64,000 bases of DNA from Hybos culiciformis. Lineage: Eukaryota; Arthropoda; Insecta; Diptera; Hybotidae. Shown in pieces: positions 32,025 through 45,200 of the stretch. The stretch lies in the NCBI GenBank assembly GCA_964007475.1, contig OZ023273.1, positions 37,626,411 to 37,690,410 on the forward strand, given 5' to 3'. The translations under genes were made by a program, and so were the position numbers. The notes below the pieces were generated by a model. The model was not told where the DNA came from. It was given only the letters and a program-made list of their open reading frames with translations, and made no database searches. Positions within the stretch are counted from its first letter, which is position 1. Each line of letters opens with the position of its first letter.

Positions 32025-33546
32025 AATAACACCTACACGCAAAAAAATATTAAACAACAAAGAAAACACAGAAAAATCATAAACAACGATCAAACAAAAC
32101 AAATAAATCGTATTTAAGAGAATTTTTGTTGATGGTGAATTTTTTTTTTTTTTTTGTTTTCATCATTTGTTATGCACAAAAACAAAATCGTGGGCTCAAT
32201 TACTCTATTCACTCCATTCAATCTAAAAAAATACATCTTTAGTATCTTTTAAATGAGATTTCATTAAATATTATCAAGGTTTTCAAATAATAGTATGATT
32301 GAGTTGAGATTAATAGATAATTTTTACCCTGTTGTTCGGTTAATCTTAAGGGTAATTCAGATATTTATATGTTCATGCTGTCGCATTTATAAAATATTTT
32401 TGATTTAATACATATAAAATGCAAGGATAAATTTTTATGGTAGGGTTTTAACAGAGAAGTACAAAGAATATAAAACAATATTTTCTTTTCGATGTATTTA
32501 ATTAAAAAATTAATTTTTGTGTTGCGAAAAGAAATTCAAATTCGATTATTATTTGTATGCTGCAAAATCTTATTAAATTCAATAGTTTACTCTAATTTTG
32601 TAATTTTAAAAACCCTATTTACTATAAAATAAAATTAACAAGTTTTTCTAATGTTTTTTTTTTCTGTTACAAAACGGTTGTTCAGTTCTTCTTTTAACGA
32701 AGTTAAAATTTTCTTTTCTACATATTGCGTATACAAAAAAAAGACAAAACCCATAAATATATAAAATTTTCAAAAATGCATTGTAATTAAAAGTTTTTTA
32801 TTCAAGATTGTCGTGTGCTTTTAACATAAAATAAGTTTTTTTTTTTTTTTTTTTAAGATGAATTGTTTGTTTTTATATGACAAAATTTCATCATCATTTT
32901 GATTCAAATTTATTATGTTGACTTTTTGAGACAATTAACTCATCTATCAAGTGATTTTAATTTTTTTTTTTTATTTATTTATTCTTTTTAAAATTTAACA
33001 AGAATTTTGATCTTATGCTTATGTTTTGAATTCGAACTTAACGTTAGTAAAAAAAATGGAAAAATTATTTTATTTTAAATATTCTAACATAAAAAGAAGA
33101 TTGGAGATGAAATAATCAATTTTAAGACAAAATTTTAAGACAAATAATATTTGTTTAAATAAATTAAAATGTAATAATCGAAAAGAGTTGTATGATTTTA
33201 ATACGACAGTATGGCCTCCGAACTGAATGAACAACTTTATGTCAAATTTCAAAATTAATTTATTCAATTATATCTTTGTAACGGAAATTAATTTTTTTAA
33301 TGTTAATACGTATTTTAATGCTAATATAATAATAATTTAATAATAATTTAATATAATAATAATTTTAAAGCTTGAACCTAAACAATATCTTAGAAATAAT
33401 ATACTTATCATTCTTAATGAACTTTATTCTCATAAACACAGTGGACAGAGCTCAAATCAAGCAACCGAAAACATTAATTATTATTTCTAATACCGGAAAC
33501 AAATATATTTATTTATAAAAATCATAATTTCATCTGTAAAACTTAC

Positions 33547-33592
33547 GAGCCAGATCGAGAAATTCTAAGGCAGCAAAAAGCAAATGCTATAG
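33547..33592 (-). CDS. Small internal exon candidate
   Basis: On the minus strand an acceptor-like TTGTCCTTAG ends just before 33592. The 46-nt segment ends at ...CTGGCTC followed by GTAAGT, a perfect consensus donor. One frame is open across it and reads IAFAFCCLRISRSG plus a split codon, a hydrophobic then basic run. The opposite strand also happens to be open (EPDREILRQQKANAIAKD) but has weaker splice signals. No gene identity is offered. Confidence 0.3.
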
Positions 33593-36500
33593 CTAAGGAC
33601 AATATAATATTTTATATTATTAGAAAGCAAAAGCAATACATCAAATAATACCTTTATGTGTTTTTCAGGTGATAAATTTTTCTTTTTATGGGTTTATAAA
33701 GTATAATTACCGAACCATTTCAATTATATCCACGATAAAAACAAAAAAAAAATTCTCGATTGTCTTTAACTGATCAACAATTTTATGTACAACCACCATA
33801 TTTACATTTTTCATAAACAATAATTATTTCTAAAAAAAAAACTATTAAATTCAATTTTAATATTTAACAGTACATACATAATGCAGCATAGAAATTTTAG
33901 TAAATTAGAACTGAACATAAATTTGAACGTTTGTATGTCTTTTTGAAAATAAATTTTCGATTTTCATTTCTGTCTGACTTTTCAATAACGACTGCGATAA
34001 CTCAATAATTATAAATATAAAATCAAACAAAATTATGAGATGTCGTAAATATTCTTGATCATACCTTAAAAAAATCATCAATTTATTTATCAATGTTATA
34101 GAATATAGAAAATGGATTGAATTGATTAAAAAACTATACACACTTAGTGCACAAAATTAAGGTTTTATTTTATAATACATTGTAACTTTAGTTAGTTTTT
34201 AATTTTTTCATAAAATGGTTTGTAATTAAAATAAACACCAGAATTTTGAGATTAAAAAAATAGTAAAAGAAATTTTATTATTTTTGTTTTTAAATTGATA
34301 GCGGTTTCGGATTTCATTTTAATTTCGATTTAAAGCAAAAACAAAGTTGTGAAAAAAATCAAATTTATAACCTCAGTGATAATAATTTAGTTCTGACTTT
34401 ATTTTTAACGCCATTCGGAAAATTTATATACCTATATAATGTTTATAAATTTTACCTGAAATAAAAAAATAATAATAATAATAATAATAACTCCAAGTGA
34501 GATTGGTATTTTTTATTTAATGCGTTAAAGGGACACAAATTTTCCACGAAAGTTGTGAAAAAAATGTACGACGAAATCTCACGCAATTGATTTTTTTTTT
34601 CTTCTTTTATTCGATTATTCCACATATTTGAGAAGTAAACCAGTGGCTAAATAAATTGTGACTGCTTCTGATAAAAATAAAAGTATATATATATAAATTG
34701 ATAAATTGAACATTAATGGAAATTGTAGAATTCTTTTATTTCCATTTCTAAGGAGATGTTTGTGTTGTTTTGCTTTATTATACCCGAAAAAAAAAATTTA
34801 ATCCAAAATAAAAATTTCATCCCTCTTCAAAGTCTTCATTGATTCGCAAAAATTTTAATTTGTATGCCAATCAGAAGGCAATGTAAACTTTCAAATGACG
34901 AACGCCTAATGTGTTTGTTATATACATTATTAGATCATTGTTGGTTTCTCGTTAGTGAGCAATATGGGCGTAAAAAGGAATAAATCATGCATTTAAATGA
35001 AATAAGGATAATTTGGCTCTGTCTTCAGTAGTATATATTCGAATATATCAATAATTGACCTTGAATAACGATCAACTGTAAAAGTCATAAAAAGCGTTTA
35101 GATTTAGTTTTAGAAGAGTTACAATTTTTATTCAGAAATGCAATATAAGCAACACTGCTATAACTTCTTGGGTATTATAAAATCTAATTTTAAAATAGGT
35201 ACGCAAAAATTAAAAATTATTGGCAACTGAATATTTTTTTTTTATTTAAATACATATACATATATTCATATAGATACATGTAGATATATATATATATATT
35301 TTTTTTTTTTTTCAAACTTTTTGAAAGATAAACTGCCTGATCGCGCATAATCGAACCATGAATCAAAATCTCACAAGAAATCTTCCTTTTAATTTTTTTC
35401 GAAGTTTTCAAATTTATTGAAGGAAAAATTCTTTAGCTGATTAAATCTATAAAACAAAAATTTTAGTTTTCCAATGATGAACACACAGAAAATATTTTAT
35501 TTCACTCAAACAACGCAAACAAATTAAAAGATTCCTTCCTTCAAACTAAATTAAATACAGAGACATCATCAAATTGCTCATGGAATTCACTTTTACACAT
35601 TACTGTAAGAAAGCAATTCCATTTCGATTCTGAAAAACTTTAATAACTACAAATAACACAAACCAGAAATACCAGAATCTTATACTTATCAAATTCCTTA
35701 AAAATTACTGAAATTTATCTAGTTTTTTTCTGTTTAAATTTCTGGAAACTATATTTTGCTTCCGTAATTAAAAATTGTGTTACACTTTTTCGTATAGCGA
35801 AACATTGAAATTCCGGATGTGCGTATATAATACGTCATGCTGTTTTTCTTAAAGAGACAGTTGTAAAATTTTTTTCTTGTGAAATTCAATAAATTGCCAA
35901 TTCATTTAATTTAACTTAAAAAGTAGGTACATAGGAATATTATTGAATTAAAAAATGAAAACGAATATAGGTAACTTACTTAAAGCAAAAAAAAAAATAA
36001 ATAAAAATTGCAATTATTTTGATTATTGTTATTTATTTTTTGGCGCGCCAAAATGTGCTGTGCAATCATATACTTTAATTTAAGTATAATAATTGCAACT
36101 GAATTTGCAGAAGCTTGTGTCGCCAAAGAATTTTTTTTCTTTAACTTTTTTCAGCTATTGCGTGCAAAATATCAATATGAAAACGAAATTAAATAAAATA
36201 AAAATCTTTAAAAGAATTAATATTTAATTCAGTTTGTGTTATTAAAAAAAAATATGACAGTAATAAATTTTTCCTCCATTCTAATTTACTAAGTTATATC
36301 ATTGGTTATATATAAATTTTTAAAGGAATTTTATTTTACAATACCTGCATCTTATTTTTTGTTGCTCCAGAATAGAAACTTTATAGATAAAAATTACAGA
36401 ATATATTTTGGATTACAGATATTAATAAATTATTAAAATATTCTATAAGTAAATTATAGATTTTTTTTTCAATTGTTAACAACAACTAAATTATAACATA

Positions 36501-38579
36501 ATATAATAAATTGTAGTATCTTATATATTATATTTAAAAAGTTATATAATTAAGAATGTAATTAAGAATAAAACTTGCATAAAAAAAACTTCCTAGAAAA
36601 GGGATCACCGACTTCAAACAATAGAACATAATATACGTTGCTTATATTATGTATAGATATATATTCCTTAAAGCGAGCAGCAAGAATTGAGCCAAATATT
36701 CAAATCTGTTAATTTTACAATGTTACATTTAGGTACAATGTTATATTAAGGTACAGCACTGCTGTATTCTAACGATGGTTTAGCTTAAAGAAATACTCTT
36801 AAATTCCTTAACACAGAAATCTTCCTTAAATTTGAATTTCAATATCATAATCAAAAGTTAATTTCAATGATTTTCTTTAAAATGAAACCGTATTTTTAAG
36901 AATACTAAATTCTAAAAGCAATATTATGAAGCACTTCAAATAATTTCTGTTGGTAAAAACATTTGTGAATTTGTATCTATCGAAATATAGCATACGCATA
37001 ATAACTACACACGTTAATGAATTCATCATCTGCACAGTAGGAAACATTTTATGTGCCTAATTTGATGAATTAATCTAAAGAAAACAACTATTTGATATAG
37101 AACTTCTTTATTTTGAGGCCAAAGGTGTCAACTTACATATTTAAAATTTTTTTTAAATAATGTCATTAAAAATAAAATTCTTTAAAAAAATATATCGAAC
37201 TTTTATTAAATGAATAAAAATTTTATTTTATCATACATACAAATTATAATATAGAAATATATTTTTTTTTAATATTTTTGTTTTGATTTAATTAAACACA
37301 TCATAATTCAAAATCCCAAATATTATAATACAAACTTTGAAAACGATCAAACATGTGGCGTTGCGTAAACTACGTAAACTAGACACATTAACTGGTTACT
37401 GGTTAGTAATATTATACTAAAAATGTTTTAATAATAGGTTTGAAGTGAGATAATCTATTGACTTCTACCTTTTTCAACGTTTTGCGTTAAGAGGTTGTAC
37501 CTACACCTCTTTTCCTATTTGCGTTTTCAAGACATTTAACCACATTATAACTTTTTACAAATTATAATTAATATAATTGAATATAATTACTTATGCGAAT
37601 AAAATTATGAGTTGGCCAAAAATGTTTTACTTGATATTCACTGATACTTATACTTTTAAGCTTTCTTTATGGTTTTAATTTTCATATACTTGATGGTCTG
37701 GAAAATTAAGAAATTATGTTGCAAATGTATGTATAGTAGATTATCAGAAAATTTAACTTTATAGGTTTTGTTTATTACAAAAAATAGTTTCGAGAATGTT
37801 GTACTTAACTTTAAGAATTTCCAGTTTGTTAAATTTTTATGATATCACTAAAAACAATTTTTTTTATAGTTTTAAAATTATTATCATTTTGTCGTTCACG
37901 TCACGATGAAAACTATTATTTAATACTTTTTAATTTTTTTTTATTAAATTAAGAAACAAAAGGTGTCCATGGCCATTCAAAGCGTATAATAAAAGTTTTT
38001 TTTTTGTTTTGTTTTTAATTTTCAAGCTAAAGTAATAAAAATTTACTACACAATTAAAAATAAAGTGAAAATTTTAACGAAGTGGCGCCTAAAATTTGAA
38101 TTTAAGTATCTTCGCCTATTTTTAACAAAACACGCATATACTTAAATTCTATTTTCTTTATTAGTTTTTATTTTTTTTAAATAAAAATAAATAATAATTA
38201 TGTTTTATGATCTTCTAAAATTTAGTAAGGTTCAAGAAAAAAGAAAAATTTATTATCATAGAATGTCATTTATAAATAAGTAATACATGTATAATTCAAA
38301 AATTGCGAGCAAATGTGTAATAAATAATAAATCACATTAAAAATTGCATTTATCAATATTAACTCAGTTTCATATACCAAATATGCATAAAAATAATATC
38401 TCATATAAAAATCAGATGGAACATGGAACTGAAGGAAGCATTATTTTAGTCATAAGAAAATGTGTTTAATATGAAAAAAAAAGTGAAAATCTTGCTAAAA
38501 ATTATATTCGATACAAGTGAAAAATTGAACAAGGTGAAAAGTAAATTGATTTAGCGTAATCTCCTTTAAGAAGCGTACA
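33593..38579. other. Non-coding AT-rich interval
   Basis: No gene is supported. Contains the perfect palindrome TTTTGGCGCGCCAAAA at 36038-36053, AAT repeats near 34469-34490 and a TA run near 35285-35300. Confidence 0.55.
36038..36053. promoter_or_regulatory. 16-bp palindrome resembling a doubled E2F site
   Basis: TTTTGGCGCGCCAAAA is perfectly self-complementary and contains TTTGGCGC on both strands, matching the usual E2F/DP recognition sequence. It is an isolated GC-rich core in A/T-rich DNA. Only site resemblance supports this; no transcription unit is identified beside it. Confidence 0.35.
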
Positions 38580-39230
38580 TCTTAGGCACCGTTACTAACA
38601 TTTTTCGATGCCCTTCGAATAAAATAGACATTTTCGACCCAAATATCCTAAGAACCACTCGTTTCTTCAAATCTGAAAACTGAAAATAGTAGCAGGTTTA
38701 AATTAAGGTGAATATGGCGGATCAGTAACAATTTCTAACGCAATTCACGGTCGTTTATTGACATTCGGTCGTAATCATTCGTGGATCGCTGATTGTCATT
38801 CCGTTTGATTCCATTTCTTGTGTTTTGAGCCAAGTCGAATTCCCGAACATTTAGCGCTAATTGAGTCAGTGCGATCGCTTTAAAATTTAGTAAGCCCACT
38901 GGTGAATCATTTTGATCGATGGTGAGGAGTGCCCATAATGTTAATTAACCGATATTTTACTTCGTGTAATGATTTTATCGAATCAATAGGCGAAATCAAC
39001 TTTTCTCGTATTTATCAAATCGCTCTCATTATATATAATACGATGTATTAACTAATTCAGGGTAATACATCCCAGATAGGAAAAAAAACGACCAGTCGAA
39101 AAAAGTAATTGTTCCGAACTGATGAAACACAGAAATGTTCAGTTGATACCTGTTCAAATAGATATAATTAGTTCGTGGACTATAGTAAAAAAGAGGAAGC
39201 GGTTTGTTATAAGGAAATTAGTCAGTACTA
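38580..39230. promoter_or_regulatory. Compositionally distinct, non-repetitive block
   Basis: Unlike its surroundings this stretch lacks homopolymers and has mixed base composition with many CG dinucleotides and sites such as GCGATCGC (38872-38879). No frame stays open long on either strand and no repeat structure is visible. It could be a cis-regulatory element, a 5' untranslated or promoter region, or an old transposon remnant. An initiator-like TCAGT occurs at about 38866, but no TATA or downstream element was found. Confidence 0.3.
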
Positions 39231-41642
39231 GAAGTAATTTTTAGACTTTACGAACTTATTTCAGATAAAATATGTTGATATTTCAGTCGTTAAAAAATAA
39301 TAAATAAAAATTTTAAAAATCAAAAACATTACCAATATATAAATCTTTGTTTAAAATTAACTTATTGTTTACTAATTGATAATGAGTCGTAAGCTGGGGT
39401 CAAGGTTTATGATATAGATACGAGAACAGAATTCAATAATTTATCGTATTGAGAAAATTAAAATAATTTTATATATGTCTGTATTTTTTGATATAAAAGA
39501 TAAACAATTGAACAATAATGAATTAATATTTTTGAAATTTATAATAAACGTTAACTTATTTTTTACAAAAAAAAAACATACATGCAATCAAATCTACCAG
39601 GTTGGCTATTAATCATTTCGATCTTCTTTTTTTAATATAATTTCCATTGAATGGATAATATTTATTATATTTTTCAAATACAAAATACTTTCTTTAGGGA
39701 AAAAGTTAAAAAAAACAAAAAAAAAATTATGTGCTAATTGAAATTTATCTATTTTTTCAAAGATCAAAAGTTCACCACTATTTATTGAATTTCAAATATT
39801 GTTTTGATCGTTATCAACATGTTTTATGATTTTAAAATATATTATTCAAATAAACACTTATTTAACGGTATTATATGTACATTCATTTTGTTTACAATAA
39901 TCTTTTTTTGGAGAAAAATGTTAAATTCAAATTTTAATTGAATAATAAATATTAGGTATAATACTCTGAATAAAATATTTATTGTATTTATCTGCTATTG
40001 TAATAATATGTGTGTATAGGAAAATTATACACATTGTAATTGAAAGTAATTGAGAATAACAATAATAATAAATAAAATTTAGTAACATTATACTTTGTTC
40101 AGCAATAAAATTTAAAATGAATCTTAAAATTTCCTTTTCAATATATAAATTTTTCCGAATGTAACTAAAAATTATAGTGTTCTCTCAATCTAATGAAATT
40201 TAAACATTAAAAAAGGACATACTTAGTGCTTTGAATATACACTAAAATAAAAACCACTCTTTGGAGAATCAGCAGAGATTAGAACTACTTACTTCTGATA
40301 TTATAAGCCCAAAAACTCGTCCAAAAATGTATGGCAATTGAATTGTTGCAAAATTTTCTATATACCAAAATTATACAGTCTTTTTAACGTTAGTATATTT
40401 TATATAATATAAAATGAATGAGTTTCTAAAGTTTTTATGTCGAATATTTTAAATCGCCATAATCGTATGAACACATATACGTATATTAATAAGTAAAAAT
40501 GCTATGACAAATATCTAATCTTGCTAAAGTCACCCGCAAGTTCGATTTGACATATAGGTATATAATAGCAAGGGATAGAAAGAACTTAAAGATGCGGTTG
40601 TTTTAATTAAATATCGACATTATATATACTTTTTTTAATTAATAATTAATTATATCATAATTTTATACAATTTTACTTTGGTCTTCTAAATTGAAATCAC
40701 TCCCCTAACTATATCGTTTGATTTATTAGTTACAGACTTTAGACATAATCAGTATTTTGTTAAAGAACTTGTCAACTGTATGTGGGTTTTGTCATTTATA
40801 TATTGGTTTTTTTTAATTTATAATGAAGTTAACTTTTTTTATTTTTTATATTATTCAGATGTTAGAAATTTTATTTATTATAATATATTATATAAAAATG
40901 ATTAAAAAGGTCAAATTACTAAAATTAAATTGAAATGAAAATTTGAAATGTTGTCGATAAAACTAAATTAGTTACGCTGCATTAAGAAAAGTTCTTCCAA
41001 TTAAAAAAAATACACTTAAAATAGGAAATCAATTAATTTTTTTTTTATTACACATTTAATAAAAAAGAAGTTATTTGGATAAATTTATTACATTATTTGT
41101 GATTCAATAGAAAAATATATATGACATATAAATTTTGACATAAAAACAGAAATATTTTTGAAATCGGATATTGTTTGATATCAACATACAATTTTTATAG
41201 AATCATCCAATTGTTACAATTTTTTTATTATTTTTATTATTATTTTACTACAATGATCATAATCTTGTTTTTATGATTGTTTTTTAATTATTATTATAGC
41301 TATTGTATTACTAGGTTTATGTGTAACAAATTTTCTTCTTAAACTGCATCATATATGAAATAAAAGATGAAAAGATTCCATCCCAGTATTCAAATCAAGT
41401 TTTTATCGTGACGTAGCGAGAGGAGAGATTTTCTGCTTCCAAAAAAAAATTGTTCTAAACGTAATTAATAAATTACTCCTTAATTTGTTCGCTAATTGAT
41501 CTATACTACTTGGATAATGTTGATAACGATCTTGTATAGAATTGTAAAAATTTGGACGGATTTTATAATAATTTTAAATTACTCTATGTCGAAATATGTG
41601 CATGCAAGATGTTATTCCGTTCAAATTGAAGCTAAAGCTCCA
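39231..41642. other. Non-coding AT-rich interval
   Basis: No gene, RNA or discrete repeat noticed. Confidence 0.55.
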
Positions 41643-41716
41643 TTAGAGCTTCTTACCCTTCTTCTTCTTAGAAGATGTTTTTCCAAAATTGCCTAAGTGA
41701 CCTTCAATTTTTAAGC
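41643..41716 (-). CDS. Terminal exon candidate with Lys-rich C-terminus
   Basis: On the minus strand a good acceptor (TATATATTTTTCTTTTCCAG) ends just before 41716. Two bases then complete a codon, followed by 23 open codons (LKIEGHLGNFGKTSS, then KKKKGKKL) and TAA. The polypyrimidine tract, the mixed-composition peptide and the basic tail make this the most protein-like isolated segment outside the retrotransposon. If real, it is the last exon of a minus-strand gene whose earlier exons lie at higher coordinates, implying long introns. I do not recognise the protein. Confidence 0.4.
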
Positions 41717-41794
41717 CTGGAAAAGAAAAATATATACAAGTAATTTATAAATTTCATTGCAAAATTTATTTATAATGTAGGTATTATTGTTATT

Positions 41795-41872
41795 ATTACT
41801 CTGTGTGGTATTGCCTATGGCATGTTTCGTTGTAGGTTCGATTCTCACCTCGGACTGGAATTTTTGTTAATT
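41795..41872 (+). mobile_element. tRNA-derived SINE-like fragment A
   Basis: Contains a perfect RNA polymerase III B-box, GGTTCGATTC (41835-41844), with a looser A-box-like CTCTGTGTGGTATTG about 35 bases upstream. From the B-box onward it matches fragment B (minus strand near 48144-48115) at about 24 of 28 positions, including the downstream GACTGGAATT, which is not part of a tRNA. Shared non-tRNA sequence is what marks a SINE family rather than two independent tRNA remnants. Confidence 0.5.
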
Positions 41873-42066
41873 TTTCAATTGTCTCACATGAAATAAGTGT
41901 TTGTTGTTTTTTATTAGTACTAAATAATATATCGACCTATCTATGTATATGTATTAAGTTGTTTTCATTCTTCCAAAACGGTAGGTTATGTAAAATATAT
42001 AATATCTTCTTAACTAATTATGTATAATAATTTAATATATGTTTTTCGAATTTTTAAATGGAGATA

Positions 42067-42125
42067 GGGGGGCACCAAAAATCTATTGTGTGCCGGGCGA
42101 CTGATATCCTAGCTGCACCACTGGT
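42067..42125 (-). repeat. Probable transposon-derived GC-rich fragment
   Basis: On the minus strand it reads CCAGTGGTGCAGCTAGGAT, then GCCCGGCACACAAT, then GGTGCCCCCCTA. The composition and CCAGTGG-GCTAGG opening resemble interspersed-repeat consensus sequence more than a host exon. The short plus-strand open frame over it (42058-42288) shows no domain. Confidence 0.3.
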
Positions 42126-42299
42126 AGACTTTCTTTTCAGTATTCCTGATTTATTGACAAAAAATTTACGATATATTTTTAAAATAAACCACTATTTTGT
42201 TTCGCGGTTATTTTTGGCAATTCGATTACAAAATAAATCTCAGTTAGAAGATTTATCTCTTTTACAAGTTCTTAGATCTAAAATATAATTTTTTGTTCT

Positions 42300-45200
42300 A
42301 TAAAAATTTCGAGTAATACGTCAAAATTTACTTCGTGCTGTTTTTTTTTAAATTTTTTATACCTCGTTAACATTTTTCTACAAGAGGGATTGTATTCAAA
42401 AAGGTGGTCAATATTATTATACATGAAATTTTGTTCATGAAAAAATCTCTCAATTAATTAACTGTGCACTGAATTAAAAAATTAATTCATTTTAAAGCAG
42501 CAATTTAATTGCATTGAAAATAATACTTTTTTTTTGTACATATTATAATCTAAAAAAAAATTTTCACTTAAAAGTTTTAATTCGTTTTAAAATACCAGAA
42601 GCTAAAAATAAAATACCACATTACAAGCTATCAAATTTCGATAATTTTTTTATTTATTTTTTTTCATTATCAGAATTGTGCTCATATAAAACGTCGACGG
42701 CTAAGTTAAAAACTTAAGTGTTTTGAATGGAAAACAACAAAAAACAAAAAATAATAAGAAGAAAATTAAAGGAAAAAAATAAGAAAAGAAAATGCACCTT
42801 GCTTTATAAATGATTCGCGCAATTTTATTTTAGCGAGATAATTTATAATTTTGATAGAAATTTATTTTTTTTTTTAAATTGTTTCTAGTTTCATCTTTTG
42901 AGTCAAAAGCAGTTTCATCATCCAAAATATGGAATAACAATTATAATGTTCAATCCACAATTTAAGATTTTCAAATTTTCAAAAATAAAATATTATGTTT
43001 TGATTTATATTTTCAGAGCTTCCGACTATTGGTCTTTTCAGCTTTATTACAAAAATAATTTTTTTTTAATTAAAATACATATCTTCTTAAAAGTAAGACG
43101 TTTTTGTTTGAAAAAAATTTTGCTAGACTAAACTATAATATTAAAGTTTTCTAGTATATTCAGTAATTTATGTATTTCATTTCAGTCAATATAAATAGTA
43201 CTTTAATCTTTGGGTAAATATGATCGAGTGTAATATAAACAATATCTAGTTTATTTAAATCTCATAGTTTTAAAGTAAGATTTCCATCTTTATATATTTT
43301 TTGTTTCTCTTTTACTAAGACTATTAGTTACGCAATTAACCAATGATTATATTGTTGCAATTTTGTGCAAAAATAAAACCATGTTATTTTTATGATTAAT
43401 TACATATTATTAATCTAGTAACATATACTTTAAGAAGGAAAAATAATAACTTCCAAGAGCAATAAATTAAGATTTAGCATAATTAATGCTAAAAATTTAG
43501 CTAAATTTCATTACAGAAACCCGTTTATTGAACTTTTTTAGACTTGAATTATATTTTATTTGTACCAATAGAACTTATAACCTATTTATAAAACGAAATG
43601 AGTGTTGATTGATATTTTGTTTGCTAACAAATTCTAATTTTAATATAGTAACTATTGCTTAAATTTATTAATTTTTATGTCAAATATTATTTATGTAAAA
43701 TTTTTGCAACAATTTAATTAAATTTTCCACTGTCAGTGTAATCAAAATTTTGCATAAAAAAGGCTAACAAATAAACTACCTATACTTCAAGTGATGTTCG
43801 GTGCTTTTTTCAACAGCTGCTTAATAAGAGAATAAAGAAGAATACTTGCAGGATGTTTCCAATAAAATTTCACATTAGTTAATCTAAATAGCAAAATAAT
43901 TGTATATTTGGGGGACAATAATACTTGTACTAATTTTATTTTGAATGAATTTCAATTTTTTAAAAATTATGTAAACAATTAAAATGCAAGCAAATTACTT
44001 TTTAAATGTATGAGCTATAACTTTAATGCATTTTTGAATTTTGAAAACATAATATACAGTTTTTCATCTAGCTTTACTTTAAAATTTTCAAATGCAACAT
44101 ATATTTTGAATAGAATATATGTATTAACTATATTAAAATTGAAACACAAAACATAAAAAAATAAAATTAATTGAATGGAACCTTTCTTTTTATTTCAACA
44201 AATATCAATTTAAAATAAACATCTTTACATGCACATATTATTGAATGAACTTTTATTTGAAATTGAATTATTAATTTTGAACTAAAATCCTTAATCTGTG
44301 TATAGAAAAGCGAATGTTTTTTTTATTGATATCAATATCAAGTTGACAAAAATATTTTTTATTCTCGTTGCTACTTTGCTTATTCACGTGTAATTTATCT
44401 CTATCGGATTAATCTACTTTATTATTAATCAAATTCAACAATATAAAATAAAGCTAACCTTTAGGGCAAAGAAGATGTGCATTTTTAATTTATGCTATTT
44501 ACATTTTGTATTAAATTAAGCGATTATCAAAGTAAAAGAAGGTCCAAGTTTGTTAATTTGATCAATAAATTATATATTTGATTTAAAATTACTGTAAGTT
44601 ACGGAAATAAAGTTTATAAAAATATTTTATTATTTATTATTTTGATTCGATATGAAATTTAAATGTGTTTCAATTTTAGTTCATAAGTGCATAAAATTAA
44701 CAAAACTCATAGTTTTCAGTATTTTTTATCTGATATATTTTACACTTAAAGTACAAATATTATGTTACCCTTAACTTACTTAAGATTGCCAATATAGTGT
44801 TTAGGTTTACCTAAATCTAAAAAGGAAGTAATGGTTTATACAATAAATTCACATTAAACGTAGAATCTTTTTACGAAAAATTACATTTGATATAAGAAAA
44901 ATTTCAACAGATTATCAACTATGTACGTTTAAAACCTAAAAGTGAAAATTAATTATTTCAGATAATATATTTTTTTTAATAAGTTCTTTTTGATATTTTT
45001 ATTCTATGAACCTTATGTTGAATAAGATATCAAGCTAGGTTAAAAATAAGAACAAATCACTGAAAATAAACTTCACGCATTAATTCTGTATTTTATAATT
45101 TTAAATTCTATAGGAGAACGAAAATTAAAAATTTTTGTGGGCTTATAAGTATATACTTTAATTCAACTTATACCCAGTACACGGTCTACATCAATTATCA

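Larger units (their letters stand above)
27104..33546. other. Non-coding AT-rich interval
   Basis: No gene is supported. It contains the GC-richer patch at 28543-28659, an imperfect inverted repeat at 30108-30220 and a perfect E-box palindrome at 32013-32024, listed separately. Confidence 0.5.
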
